37,485 bases of DNA from Gallionellaceae bacterium (GTDB lineage: Bacteria; Pseudomonadota; Gammaproteobacteria; Burkholderiales; Gallionellaceae): contig DMCN01000114.1 in assembly GCA_003445795.1 (NCBI GenBank), positions 1-37,485 on the forward strand. Direction: 5' to 3'. Below, one piece after another: positions 22,868-30,737 of this stretch (position 1 is its first letter; every line of letters starts with the position of its first letter). Under the pieces are notes generated by a model that worked only from the letters and a program-made list of their open reading frames with translations, did not search any database and was not told where the DNA came from. The position numbers and the translations under genes are program-made.

Positions 22868-24826
22868 CTAAATATCCACCTCAACCTCATTCCCGTGATA
22901 CTCCAGCCATGCGCGGCGAGTCGAAGCTTCCTGCTTGCCCATCAGCATGTTGAATATCCCCATCGTCGCCTTGAACGATTTCAAATCCGCCTTCACACAC
23001 AGCGCACGCCGGGTATCCGGATTCAGCGTGGTGTCCCACAACTGCTCGGGACTCATCTCGCCCAGTCCTTTAAAGCGCGAGATCGACCAACTGCCTTCGC
23101 GTATCTTTTCCTTGCGCAACCGGTCCAGGGTGGCGGTCAGCTCGCCTTCGTTCAGCGCGTAGATCTTGCTCGCCTGTTTCTTGCCGTGCGCGGGCACGTC
23201 GATGCGGAACAGCGGCGGCTGGGCGATGAAGATCTTGCCCGCTTCCACCACGCGGTAGAAGTGACGATAGAACAGTGTGAGTAACAAGGTGGAGATGTGC
23301 GAACCGTCCACGTCGGCATCGGCCATGATCAAGATCGCGTTGTAGCGCAGGTTGGAAAGGTCGACGGTATCGCCCGGTGCATGCGGATCGACACCGATGG
23401 CAACCGCGATGTCGTGGATCTCGTTGTTGGCGAACAGGCGGTCTTTTTCTACTTCAAAAGTGTTCAGCACTTTGCCGCGCAAGGGCAGCACGGCCTGGAA
23501 TTCCTTGTTGCGTCCCTGTTTTGCAGAGCCACCCGCAGAATCGCCCTCGACCAGGAACAGTTCGGTGCGGGTGGAATCGCTGGAGCTGCAATCGGTGAGC
23601 TTGCCGGGCAGCACGGCGACGCTGCTGCCTTTTTTCTTTTCGACTTTTTGCGCCGAGCGCAGACGCGCTTGCGCTTGCTGGATGGCGAGTTCGACGATCT
23701 TCTTGGCCGAGTCGAGGTGCTCGTTCAGCCACAGATCGAGCGGGTCCTTGATCATGGAAGAGACCAGGCGCAGCGCTTCGCGCGACACCAGTTTTTCTTT
23801 GGTCTGGCCCTGGAACTGCGGGTCGAGCACTTTGGCGGAGAGTACGAAGCTGGAGCGCGAGAACACATCTTCCGCTACCAGCTTCACGCCTTTGGGCAGC
23901 AAGCCGTGCAGTTCGGCGAACGACTTCACCGAGTTGAAGATGCCCTCGCGCAGACCGGCCTCATGCGTGCCGCCGGCCGGGGTGGGGATGAGGTTGACGT
24001 AGGACTCGCGCACCACGTTGCCTTCGGCGCTCCAGGTGAGCGCCCAGGTTGCGCCTTCGCCTTCGGCGAATCCGCTGGTGTCGCCTTTGCGGGTGAACTT
24101 CTCCTGCAACAGGATGGGTGTCGCAAGTTCGAATTCGCTCAGCGCTTCGGCCAGGTAGCCGCGCAGGCCGTCCGGGTAGGTCCACGATCTGGTCTCGCCG
24201 GTCTTTTCCAGATGGAGCGTGATGGTGACACCGGGCAGCAGCACCGCCTTCGAGCGCAGCGAGAATTCGAGTTGCGTGAGGTTGACGTTCGGCGCATCGA
24301 AATACTTGGGGTTGGGCCAGGCGCGCACGGAAGTGCCGGTCTGGTTCTTGGGGCAGGTGCCGGTCTTCTTCAGTGGCGCTTCGGCCACGCCTTCGACAAA
24401 GCGCAACTCGTGCTGTCCACCTTCGCGGTACACGGTGACTTCGACTTTCTTCGATAACGCATTGGTGACCGCCACGCCGACGCCGTGCAGACCGCCCGCG
24501 AATTTGTAAGCACCGTCCGATTCCTTGTCGAACTTGCCGCCGGAGTGCAGCACGGTGAACGCGACCTCGACCACCGAGCGGCCTTCTTCTTTATGGATGC
24601 CGACCGGGATGCCGCGGCCGTCGTCGAGCACCGAGACGGAACCGTCCGCGTGCGCGGTGACATATATGTTCTTGGCAAAGCCCGCGAGCGCTTCGTCGCA
24701 GGCGTTATCCACCACCTCGGCGATGATGTGATTGGGCGATTCCAGGTTGGTATACATGCCCGGGCGCTGGCGCACCGGCTCCAGACCGCGCAGGACTTTG
24801 AAACTCGCTTCGTTATAAGTAGCCAT
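22868..24826 (-). CDS. parE: DNA topoisomerase IV subunit B
   Basis: ParE, 652 residues, supplies the ATPase for topoisomerase IV. The GHKL ATP-binding domain shows 'EVVDNACDEALAG', 'DDGRGIPVGIH' and 'GGLHGVGVAVTNALS'. The transducer domain follows, and the Toprim domain has 'LVEGDSAGGSAKQGR' and 'ADADVDGSHISTLLLTLFYR'. The C-terminus ends in the typical 'RRAWLEYHGNEVEVDI'. Length and the ParE-type 'RQRPGMYT' start favour ParE over GyrB (about 800 residues). It lies upstream of parC on the same strand, separated by 250 bases filled with REP repeats, so both may be transcribed together. It is divergent from the membrane-TPR gene. Confidence 0.95.
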   Translation of the reverse strand: MATYNEASFKVLRGLEPVRQRPGMYTNLESPNHIIAEVVDNACDEALAGFAKNIYVTAHADGSVSVLDDGRGIPVGIHKEEGRSVVEVAFTVLHSGGKFDKESDGAYKFAGGLHGVGVAVTNALSKKVEVTVYREGGQHELRFVEGVAEAPLKKTGTCPKNQTGTSVRAWPNPKYFDAPNVNLTQLEFSLRSKAVLLPGVTITLHLEKTGETRSWTYPDGLRGYLAEALSEFELATPILLQEKFTRKGDTSGFAEGEGATWALTWSAEGNVVRESYVNLIPTPAGGTHEAGLREGIFNSVKSFAELHGLLPKGVKLVAEDVFSRSSFVLSAKVLDPQFQGQTKEKLVSREALRLVSSMIKDPLDLWLNEHLDSAKKIVELAIQQAQARLRSAQKVEKKKGSSVAVLPGKLTDCSSSDSTRTELFLVEGDSAGGSAKQGRNKEFQAVLPLRGKVLNTFEVEKDRLFANNEIHDIAVAIGVDPHAPGDTVDLSNLRYNAILIMADADVDGSHISTLLLTLFYRHFYRVVEAGKIFIAQPPLFRIDVPAHGKKQASKIYALNEGELTATLDRLRKEKIREGSWSISRFKGLGEMSPEQLWDTTLNPDTRRALCVKADLKSFKATMGIFNMLMGKQEASTRRAWLEYHGNEVEVDI

Positions 24827-25105
24827 TATTCAAATAGTTGTTGATGTATTGCGGGTGAAAGGGTTACTTGTTCGCGGGCAATTTTACCTGACGATAGCGC
24901 AGAGAGACGAATCATGTCTCGGTAACCGGATTAGTTGGGCAGGCGCGACAATACCTTGAATGAGCAAACGCTCGTGCGACAGAGGATCGGGAATACTCCA
25001 AAGAAGCACAAAGCACAATATGCCAAACGGCCTAGATATATGACAGAGAAGCTCGGAAAAATAATTCTGTTAGCATCTTCGCATCGATCAATCAGGACGA
25101 CCTTC
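24827..25105. other. Divergent intergenic region parE / membrane-TPR gene
   Basis: About 280 bases holding the upstream regions of two divergent genes. The plus-strand frame is open from 24935, but this N-terminal part lacks membrane or repeat features, and I place the start at 25106. No repeat or RNA gene was recognised. Confidence 0.4.
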
Positions 25106-26410
25106 ATGGCAAACCACGAGCGCTTTTCAACCGAATCCGCTTCGACCTTCACACCCTTCTGGCGCAGATTGCCCAGTTTCTTCGCCTACCCGATGCAGAT
25201 GGGGTCGATCATGCGCATCGCCGGTTATTCCCTGCTCGGCGGGTTTTCGGTCCTTCTCCCGTCCCTGTTCGGCGTGTTGCTGTATGCCATTCTGTGGATC
25301 GTGTTTCTCAAGTACGCTTTTGTGGTGATGGAGCGTACTGCTAACGGACAATTCGATGAGCCGGGTGGTTTGCAGGACAAGGAAGAAGGCGATGCGGGGC
25401 AGGTCATGCGGCAGTACGGGCTGTTCCTGATTCTGGGTATGTTCGTCGGTCTGTTCATATATCTGTTCGGAAGAGTCGGCTATGGCGTGGGTTCGCTGCT
25501 GCTCAATATCGTGGTACCGGCGGGAATCATGATCATTGCGACAAAGCGCAGTCTCGGACAGGCACTCAATCCTGGGCAGATCCTGTTTTACATAAAAACT
25601 ATCGGTTCACCCTATCTGGCGCTGTGCGGTCTCCTTTTCAGCCTGCTTACCAGCAGCGAGTGGCTGCAGGGGTTCCTGTACGAGCATATGGACTCATGGC
25701 TGGCGATTCCTCTGCTGATCTTCGTTGATTTCTATTTCGTGCTCATCATTTATCACATGATGGGGTACGCGATCTATCAATATCACGAGGAGCTGGGTGT
25801 GTTTGCTGCGGTCGGTTTTGAAGAAGCCGAGGCCAAGCTCTCAACAGGCAAGGCAGCCGATCCGGTGCTGTCCAGACTCGGAACACTGATCGCGAATGGC
25901 CAGCAGGATGAGGCGATCGAACTGTTGCGGAACGAGTTGCGCACGCGTTGGGAGAACAACGACCTGCATGATCGCTACCAGAAGCTGTTGGTGCTGGCGG
26001 GCAGGCAGACGGAGGCGCTGCATCATGCGCGTGAATTCATCGTCAAGCTGGTGAATGAGAAACGCCTGTTCCAGGCGCTGGACTTGAGCGAGCAATGCCT
26101 GAAGCGCGATCCGGAGTTCCAGTTGCAGGACTCCTATCAGGTGCTCGATCTGGCTGTTGCCGCGCGTATGGGAAGACGCTCAAAGCTGGCGCTCGATCTG
26201 ATGCGTCGCTTTGACCGGCGCTATCCGGAGCATCCGCATATTCCGTCGGTGTATCTGCTTTCGGCGCAGATACTCAGCGAGCACTACCGGATGGATAAGG
26301 AAGCGTTGCAGATATTGCAGGCATTGCAGTTCAAGTTTCCCGATCACGCACTGGTCAAAGAGGCACGCCAGTATCAGGAAGCGCTGAACAAGGCCGCCGC
26401 CATCGTCTAA
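25106..26410 (+). CDS. Membrane protein with C-terminal TPR-like repeats
   Basis: This 434-residue protein has about six hydrophobic segments in its first 240 residues (for example 'LFLILGMFVGLFIYLFG' and 'LAIPLLIFVDFYFVLIIYHM'), resembling DUF4013-type membrane domains. The cytosolic C-terminal part (about 260-430) is helical and TPR-like: 'RLGTLIANGQQDEAIELL', 'LLVLAGRQTEALHHARE' and 'RRYPEHPHIPSVYLLSAQIL'. I do not know the family by name. The start at 25106 has AGGA upstream and begins just before the first helix; an upstream frame extends to 24935. It converges with the rhomboid gene and overlaps it by four bases at the stop codons. Both have the same membrane-plus-repeat design. Confidence 0.75.
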   Translation: MANHERFSTESASTFTPFWRRLPSFFAYPMQMGSIMRIAGYSLLGGFSVLLPSLFGVLLYAILWIVFLKYAFVVMERTANGQFDEPGGLQDKEEGDAGQVMRQYGLFLILGMFVGLFIYLFGRVGYGVGSLLLNIVVPAGIMIIATKRSLGQALNPGQILFYIKTIGSPYLALCGLLFSLLTSSEWLQGFLYEHMDSWLAIPLLIFVDFYFVLIIYHMMGYAIYQYHEELGVFAAVGFEEAEAKLSTGKAADPVLSRLGTLIANGQQDEAIELLRNELRTRWENNDLHDRYQKLLVLAGRQTEALHHAREFIVKLVNEKRLFQALDLSEQCLKRDPEFQLQDSYQVLDLAVAARMGRRSKLALDLMRRFDRRYPEHPHIPSVYLLSAQILSEHYRMDKEALQILQALQFKFPDHALVKEARQYQEALNKAAAIV

Positions 26411-27867
26411 CCCACCCGCAGCATGCCCGCCGCAGTTTCTGCCTCCAGCGACTGCGGATATCTGCTGATCAAAGATTGCAGGGTCGCCTCGAATTGCTCC
26501 TTGCGCTGTTCGCGATAATGTCCGCGTGCCAGCGCCAGTAGCACCCCGGGCAATTCAATATGCTGCGGCGCGATACGTTGTAGCAAGCTCATCAATTTTT
26601 CCGCATCGTCGCAGTGGTTGCTTCCGGCAAAGCGCTTCGCCAGTTTTGCGAGAAGGTCCGGTCCCAGGCGCGGGGATGGTTTGGCGGTACTCAGGTATTC
26701 CTGAAAGACAGTGTGTGTTTGTTTCGAAGTGGCGGCATCCATGTCGCGCAAAGCCAGCAGTTTCAGCGCGGCACGATGATAGTCTTCGCTCGCTGGATCC
26801 GCTTTTGCCGCGCGCAGGACAAGACGGGTGAGATTGGCATCGTTCGGATGGTGTTCCTGCAGCGTCTTGAAGATGCTTAATGCTTTCTGGAATTCCATCT
26901 CGCCCAGATAATCCATGCCGCGCTGGAAAGCCTTGCCGTCCAGCTCTGTGCTCTCGGCTTCCTGATGGTGGCTTTCTATCATCGCCGGTCGCAGCAAACG
27001 ATACAGCGTTCCCATCACCGCTCCGCTCAGCAAGCCGCCGAAGTGCGCCATATAGGCGATGCGGGCGCCATCATTGGCGAAGAATTGATACAGCTCGTTG
27101 CCCAGCCATAGCGGCAACAAAGCGATGGCCGGCGCTTTGACATAGTCGAAATAGAAGCCAAGGGAATAGAAGAAGTCGATCTTTCTGAATCCGAAGATCA
27201 CGGTATACAGGCCCATCACACCCGCTATGGCGCCGGACGCGCCCAGACAGCTGCTGCCGGGCGCAGTCAGGCTATACATCAGGACAGACCCAAAAATAGC
27301 GACAAAATACGCGAGGGTGTATAGCGCCCTGCCGATCACCGATTCAACCAGGAAGCCGACCAGGAACAGGACCAGCATGTTGCCGAACAGATGGTCGAAG
27401 CCGCCATGCATGAATGCAGAGACGAAAGCCTTGATCATGTCATGTTCATCGACCTGGTAAACAAAACGGTCGGTGAATGAGCGTCTGGATTCGTACTCGG
27501 CCCGTTGCACGGTCCAGTTGGCATATTCGGCGTCCTGGCGGGTGATGATGTTTCCGGCCTGCAGTTCGCGCATGAATGTGGCGTCATGTTCCATGATCGG
27601 CAATGCGATCCGGTTCTTTTTGTCCTGCATCTCGTTGAATTGCTGCAAGTCCGTTGGGTCGCCATTGGTCTCCAGATATTTGGAGTAACGAGTCAGTTCC
27701 CAATTCGGCAGATCGGACGAAAAATAGTATTGCTGTGCGATATCGTCGTTCTTCTGGTCACTGCCCTGCAAAAAGAAGAACACAAAGCAGTTCACAAGGA
27801 TGAGCAGCAAGGTCACAACAGGTGGACGTTTCCAATTTACTCTGTCGCCGACGGGGATGATGAACAT
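26407..27867 (-). CDS. Rhomboid-family serine protease with helical-repeat tail
   Basis: This 486-residue protein is a rhomboid intramembrane serine protease. The catalytic motifs are present: Ser at about residue 208 in 'CLGASGAIAGVMG', His at about 275 in 'AYMAHFGGLLSG', and the oxyanion-type 'HGGFDHLFGNMLVLFLVG' upstream. An unusually long polar loop (about residues 38-130) separates helix 1 from the rest. The C-terminal 180 residues are TPR-like ('FQRGMDYLGEMEFQKALSIF', 'LLQRIAPQHIELPGVLLALARGHY'). I chose the ATG at 27867 ('MFIIPVGDRVNWKRPP'), a common rhomboid start, over 27945. It should cut membrane-anchored substrates, identity unknown. Confidence 0.9.
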   Translation of the reverse strand: MFIIPVGDRVNWKRPPVVTLLLILVNCFVFFFLQGSDQKNDDIAQQYYFSSDLPNWELTRYSKYLETNGDPTDLQQFNEMQDKKNRIALPIMEHDATFMRELQAGNIITRQDAEYANWTVQRAEYESRRSFTDRFVYQVDEHDMIKAFVSAFMHGGFDHLFGNMLVLFLVGFLVESVIGRALYTLAYFVAIFGSVLMYSLTAPGSSCLGASGAIAGVMGLYTVIFGFRKIDFFYSLGFYFDYVKAPAIALLPLWLGNELYQFFANDGARIAYMAHFGGLLSGAVMGTLYRLLRPAMIESHHQEAESTELDGKAFQRGMDYLGEMEFQKALSIFKTLQEHHPNDANLTRLVLRAAKADPASEDYHRAALKLLALRDMDAATSKQTHTVFQEYLSTAKPSPRLGPDLLAKLAKRFAGSNHCDDAEKLMSLLQRIAPQHIELPGVLLALARGHYREQRKEQFEATLQSLISRYPQSLEAETAAGMLRVG

Positions 27868-28038
27868 GGTTCGTTTCCAGATATGGGATGGCGGGGTATT
27901 TTTGTGTATCGGCGCCACCCTATCCAGCGGCATCGCCTCCGTCAAGATGTTCGAAGGTCTAGATACTCTGCTTTCGGCCGCTAAAAGTTTTCGGGAGCAA
28001 GTGATGCTATATTCCTGGCGAAAGCTGAGGGAGTCGGA

Positions 28039-28317
28039 ATGACCGGTACACTGCTGAAAACATTACACCTCATCATCCACGGCCACGTTCAGGGCGTGTG
28101 CTTCCGCAATTCGATGCAGGAAGAGGCCGAATTGCTGGGGGTCGCGGGCTGGGTGCGCAATCTGCCCGACCGTAGCGTGGAGGCGATGGTGCAGGGCGAG
28201 GCTGCTACGGTGGATGCCATGGTGCGCTGGGCGCAGCGCGGGCCGATGATGGCGAACGTGGAGCGGGTGGATGTCGCGCCGGGAACCGGCAACTACAGCG
28301 GGTTCGAGATCAGGTGA
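28039..28317 (+). CDS. acyP: Acylphosphatase
   Basis: This is a 92-residue acylphosphatase. The phosphate-binding loop 'GHVQGVCFRNS' contains Arg23, and Asn41 in 'GWVRNLPDRSVEAMVQGE' completes the active site. The C-terminus 'GNYSGFEIR' is typical. It hydrolyses acyl phosphates such as acetyl phosphate or carbamoyl phosphate to the acid and phosphate. A GGAGTCGGA ribosome site lies just before the ATG at 28039. It is divergent from the rhomboid gene and convergent with the nrsF gene. There is a single domain and no fusion. Confidence 0.95.
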   Translation: MTGTLLKTLHLIIHGHVQGVCFRNSMQEEAELLGVAGWVRNLPDRSVEAMVQGEAATVDAMVRWAQRGPMMANVERVDVAPGTGNYSGFEIR

Positions 28318-28324
28318 TGTGTCG

Positions 28325-28960
28325 TCACCACTTCAACACCAGTCTCCCAACCCACAACCCCAGCAACCCCACCCCAAGCATCGGCAGGTAATGCCACTCC
28401 ACCACATGCGCGATGGAGTCGTTGACCTCGTGCAGCCTTAGCCACAAAGCACCAATGCTGAATGCGGAGAGCAGGGCGATGCTGCCCGCCAGACGATAGT
28501 GGGTACTGGCATAGCGGCGCAGCGAATAGAACGTCCAGAATGCGGGCAGCAGCATGGTCAGCAGGATGCTGCAGGTGCATTCGATGCTGTGTTCGGGCAG
28601 GGGCGCGGGCGGGGTGTCGGCCTGCCACGCGAGGAGGATGACGCCTGCGAACAGCACTGCAGGTACCAGCGGCGCAAAGGCGAGCAGGCGTTTCTGGTGC
28701 AGGTCGGGGAAAGCGAGCAGCGCGGTGCCGAGGGCGGAGACGATGAAGAGCGCGAACAGGGTGACGATCTCGGCGACGAACCACGGTTCGACAAAGCTTT
28801 CGCGCCAGTCGGGGCGCAGTCCGGTGAGTGCGAGCGTGACGAGCAGATAGAGCGCGGCGGCGCCTATCCATTGCAGGCTAAGCTTGTACGGGTGCGGCGC
28901 GGATTTCACCGGCTGCATATCGCTGCTCAGTGTTGCGACCAGTTGTTCGATGTCGTTCAT
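28325..28960 (-). CDS. nrsF: NrsF-type (DUF1109) membrane anti-sigma factor
   Basis: This 211-residue protein has a short cytosolic N-terminus (MNDIEQLVATLSSDMQPVKSA) and six hydrophobic segments, the DUF1109/NrsF layout. In Caulobacter and Azospira, NrsF holds its ECF sigma factor at the membrane until an oxidant or metal signal arrives; conserved periplasmic cysteines are needed for signalling. Here the pair Cys128 and Cys130 ('HSIECTCSILL') lies in a loop after helix four. Its ATG overlaps the sigma factor stop by one base (TAATG), fixing both as a coupled pair. The gene ends seven bases from the acylphosphatase stop. Confidence 0.88.
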   Translation of the reverse strand: MNDIEQLVATLSSDMQPVKSAPHPYKLSLQWIGAAALYLLVTLALTGLRPDWRESFVEPWFVAEIVTLFALFIVSALGTALLAFPDLHQKRLLAFAPLVPAVLFAGVILLAWQADTPPAPLPEHSIECTCSILLTMLLPAFWTFYSLRRYASTHYRLAGSIALLSAFSIGALWLRLHEVNDSIAHVVEWHYLPMLGVGLLGLWVGRLVLKW

Positions 28961-29499
28961 TAGCGTTCCAGCCTTTCTCGCAAAATCTTGTAGGCGCGAT
29001 GCGCCGCCACTTTCACCGCGGATTCGTTCATGCCGATCTTTGCGGCGACTTCTTTGGCGGTGTAGCCGTCCTGGTGCATCAGGCGCAGGATGGTCGCCTG
29101 CTTCTCGGGCAGTTTCTCCACCTCCGCGCTTATGGATTCGTAACTCAACGCGGTTTCGGTTACATCGTCCGGCAATATTTCTTCGAGTTCATCGTAATCC
29201 TCGGCATGGCGCAGATGGTCGGCGTAATGCGCGCGCAGATGATCGAGCAGGCGGAATTTGGCGATGGCATATACCCAGGGTTTGTAGGGGCGCTTGCCGT
29301 CATAGGTGTGGCGGGCTTTGTGAATGGAGAGCAGTATCTCCTGCAGCAGGTCGTCCACTTCGTTGGAGAAACGCAGGCGCCTGGACAGGAAGGGCTTGAG
29401 CAGACGCGCAGTCTCGGTGAGCAGCGCGGCATAGGCGCGCTGGTCTCCGGCCATAGACTGGCGCATGAGGTTTTCCAGATTGTCGTTCTGCTCGCTCAT
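28960..29499 (-). CDS. sigF: ECF sigma factor, SigF-like
   Basis: This 179-residue ECF sigma factor has region 2 'NEVDDLLQEILLSIHKAR...PWVYAIAKFRLLDHLR' (about residues 45-90) and region 4 'LPEKQATILRLMHQDGYTAKEVAAKIGMNESAVKVAAHRAYKILRERL' in outline, with the 'GMNESAVKVAAHRA' recognition helix. The coupled downstream nrsF makes it a member of the SigF/NrsF group. I chose the ATG at 29499 (MSEQNDNLENLM), where the conserved domain starts, rather than the 29532 start, which would run into the divergent promoter. It probably transcribes the two units at 29599 and 30738, which share a promoter motif. No copy of that motif is seen on its own side of the intergenic region. Confidence 0.92.
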   Translation of the reverse strand: MSEQNDNLENLMRQSMAGDQRAYAALLTETARLLKPFLSRRLRFSNEVDDLLQEILLSIHKARHTYDGKRPYKPWVYAIAKFRLLDHLRAHYADHLRHAEDYDELEEILPDDVTETALSYESISAEVEKLPEKQATILRLMHQDGYTAKEVAAKIGMNESAVKVAAHRAYKILRERLER

Positions 29500-29510
29500 A
29501 CGGATCTTGT

Positions 29511-29537
29511 GTAACCTTTTTTCGGCGCGCACCGAAC
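29511..29537 (+). promoter_or_regulatory. Putative SigF-type ECF promoter of the MXKDX gene
   Basis: GTAACC (29511-29516), 16 bases, then CGAAC (29533-29537), about 60 bases before the ATG at 29599. The same pattern with the same spacing precedes msrB (30650-30676). It matches the GTAACC...CGAA type known for SigF/NrsF systems (Caulobacter). T-rich bases follow the -35 in both copies. Confidence 0.7.
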
Positions 29538-29598
29538 TAAGTGGCGCAGGCGGTTCAAGCGCTGCGAAGATACCATTAATTCATTCAAGGAGATTCAA

Positions 29599-29859
29599 AT
29601 GAACAAGCTGACCACACTGTTGCTGGCATTCTGCCTGGCCGCCTTCGCTCATACTGCCACGGCGGACCACCATATGACGAGCAAGGATGGCATGGGCAAG
29701 GACATGATGTCCAAGGATGCAATGACCAAGGACACCATGGAGAAGGATTCCATGAGCAAGGACAAGATGGACAAGAAGAAAACAACGAAAAAGAAATCCA
29801 AGCATCAGGACGACATGATGAAGGACGACATGATGATGAAGAAGGACAAGAGCATGTGA
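29599..29859 (+). CDS. Exported Met/Lys-rich pentapeptide MXKDX-repeat protein (MrpX-like)
   Basis: This 86-residue protein has a signal peptide ('LTTLLLAFCLAAFAHTATA', cleavage probably before DHH). The mature peptide of about 64 residues holds about 14 Met and 18 Lys, in repeats such as MGKDM, MSKDA, MTKDT, MEKDS and MSKDK. It belongs to the pentapeptide MXKDX family, small proteins often found next to ECF sigma factors. In Azospira a comparable Met-rich peptide, MrpX, is oxidised by hypochlorite and regenerated by MsrA, so a sacrificial antioxidant role in the periplasm is likely here. A good Shine-Dalgarno (AAGGAGATTCAA) precedes the ATG. It is the first gene of the unit under the putative ECF promoter, followed by a strong hairpin. 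Confidence 0.9.
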   Translation: MNKLTTLLLAFCLAAFAHTATADHHMTSKDGMGKDMMSKDAMTKDTMEKDSMSKDKMDKKKTTKKKSKHQDDMMKDDMMMKKDKSM

Positions 29860-29867
29860 TGCACGTG

Positions 29868-29899
29868 GGCGGATGTTCCGCGCAGGCGGGACATCCGCC
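29868..29899 (+). terminator. Strong stem-loop between MXKDX and FecR-like genes
   Basis: GGCGGATGTTCC (29868-29879) pairs with GGGACATCCGCC (29888-29899), twelve pairs including one G-U, with an eight-base loop. No T-run follows. It lies nine bases after the MXKDX stop. It could be a partial terminator or an mRNA stabiliser giving more peptide than FecR-like product (inference). Confidence 0.55.
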
Positions 29900-29929
29900 G
29901 TCACGAAAGTAGCCACAAAGGGGGAAACG

Positions 29930-30643
29930 ATGGAGCAGAACCAGGATCTTGAAGCGGCCGGCCATCAGCGCAGGCGCTTGTTGCAGGGGTTGGTGGCGGG
30001 TGCGCTGACGGCGATGTTGCCGGCGGTGAAAGCGATCGCCGCCGTATTCACGCCGCCGCCGAAGTTGCCCGCGACGCAATCGGTGTATCGCGTGATCGGC
30101 AAGGCGTGGGTGAACGGCGAGCGGGTGCATGCCGGTACGCGCATCGGCCCCAACGATACCGTGAAGACCGGCAAGGACAGCGAGATCGTGTTCGTGGTCG
30201 GCGACCATGCGATGCTGTTGCGCGGCCGCAGTCATCTGAAGATACAGGCTAAGGACGAGAACGATGTCACCTCGCTGCTGATCGGAGGACTGCGTCTGTT
30301 CGCGGGCAAGCTGCTGTCGGTGTCGCGCAACAAGGGCATGCGCATCGAGACGCCGACCGCGACCATCGGCATCCGCGGCACCGGCGTGTATCTGGAAGCC
30401 GGGCCGGAAAAGACTTACTTCTGCACCTGCTACGGCGATGTGGATGTCGAGGCGGCCGGTGACGGCACGAGCAAACAAACCGTGCATTCGCTGCACCACG
30501 ACAGGCCGCTGCATATCTACCGCGACGGCCCGCCGGGACAATGTGTCCATGATGTGCCGCGCCTCGCCAGGCCCAATCACACGGATGAAGAGTTGTTGCT
30601 GGCAGAAGCGCTGGTCGGGCGCAAGCCGCCTTTCGCCGGGTAG
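29930..30643 (+). CDS. FecR-domain protein with Tat signal
   Basis: This 237-residue protein has a twin-arginine-type signal ('QRRRLLQGLVAGALTAMLPAV') and a FecR domain (about residues 60-170): 'VNGERVHAGTRIGPNDTVKTG', 'SEIVFVVGDHAMLLRG', and 'IETPTATIGIRGTGVYLE'. The C-terminal part has a 'FCTCYGDVDVEA' segment with two cysteines, and another Cys further on. FecR domains usually sense a signal in the periplasm and act on FecI-type sigma factors, but there is no FecI here and this protein has no membrane anti-sigma part. It could bind a periplasmic partner or modulate the SigF-NrsF signal (inference). ATG at 29930 follows GGGGGAAACG. It appears to be cotranscribed with the MXKDX gene. Confidence 0.82.
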   Translation: MEQNQDLEAAGHQRRRLLQGLVAGALTAMLPAVKAIAAVFTPPPKLPATQSVYRVIGKAWVNGERVHAGTRIGPNDTVKTGKDSEIVFVVGDHAMLLRGRSHLKIQAKDENDVTSLLIGGLRLFAGKLLSVSRNKGMRIETPTATIGIRGTGVYLEAGPEKTYFCTCYGDVDVEAAGDGTSKQTVHSLHHDRPLHIYRDGPPGQCVHDVPRLARPNHTDEELLLAEALVGRKPPFAG

Positions 30644-30649
30644 GCTGCA

Positions 30650-30676
30650 GTAACTATTTTTCGCGCCGGTCCGAAC
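30650..30676 (+). promoter_or_regulatory. Putative SigF-type ECF promoter of msrB-dipZ-msrA
   Basis: GTAACT (30650-30655), 16 bases, then CGAAC (30672-30676). Spacing and flanks (T-rich, CGCG-rich spacer, CGAACTTAG versus CGAACTAAG) match the element at 29511-29537. It lies about 65 bases before the msrB ATG and starts only seven bases after the FecR-like stop. Confidence 0.7.
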
Positions 30677-30737
30677 TTAGGTACAGACGGGGAGCCCTAA
30701 CATACCGGGTTCAACCTGATTCACAGGAGGTGACATC

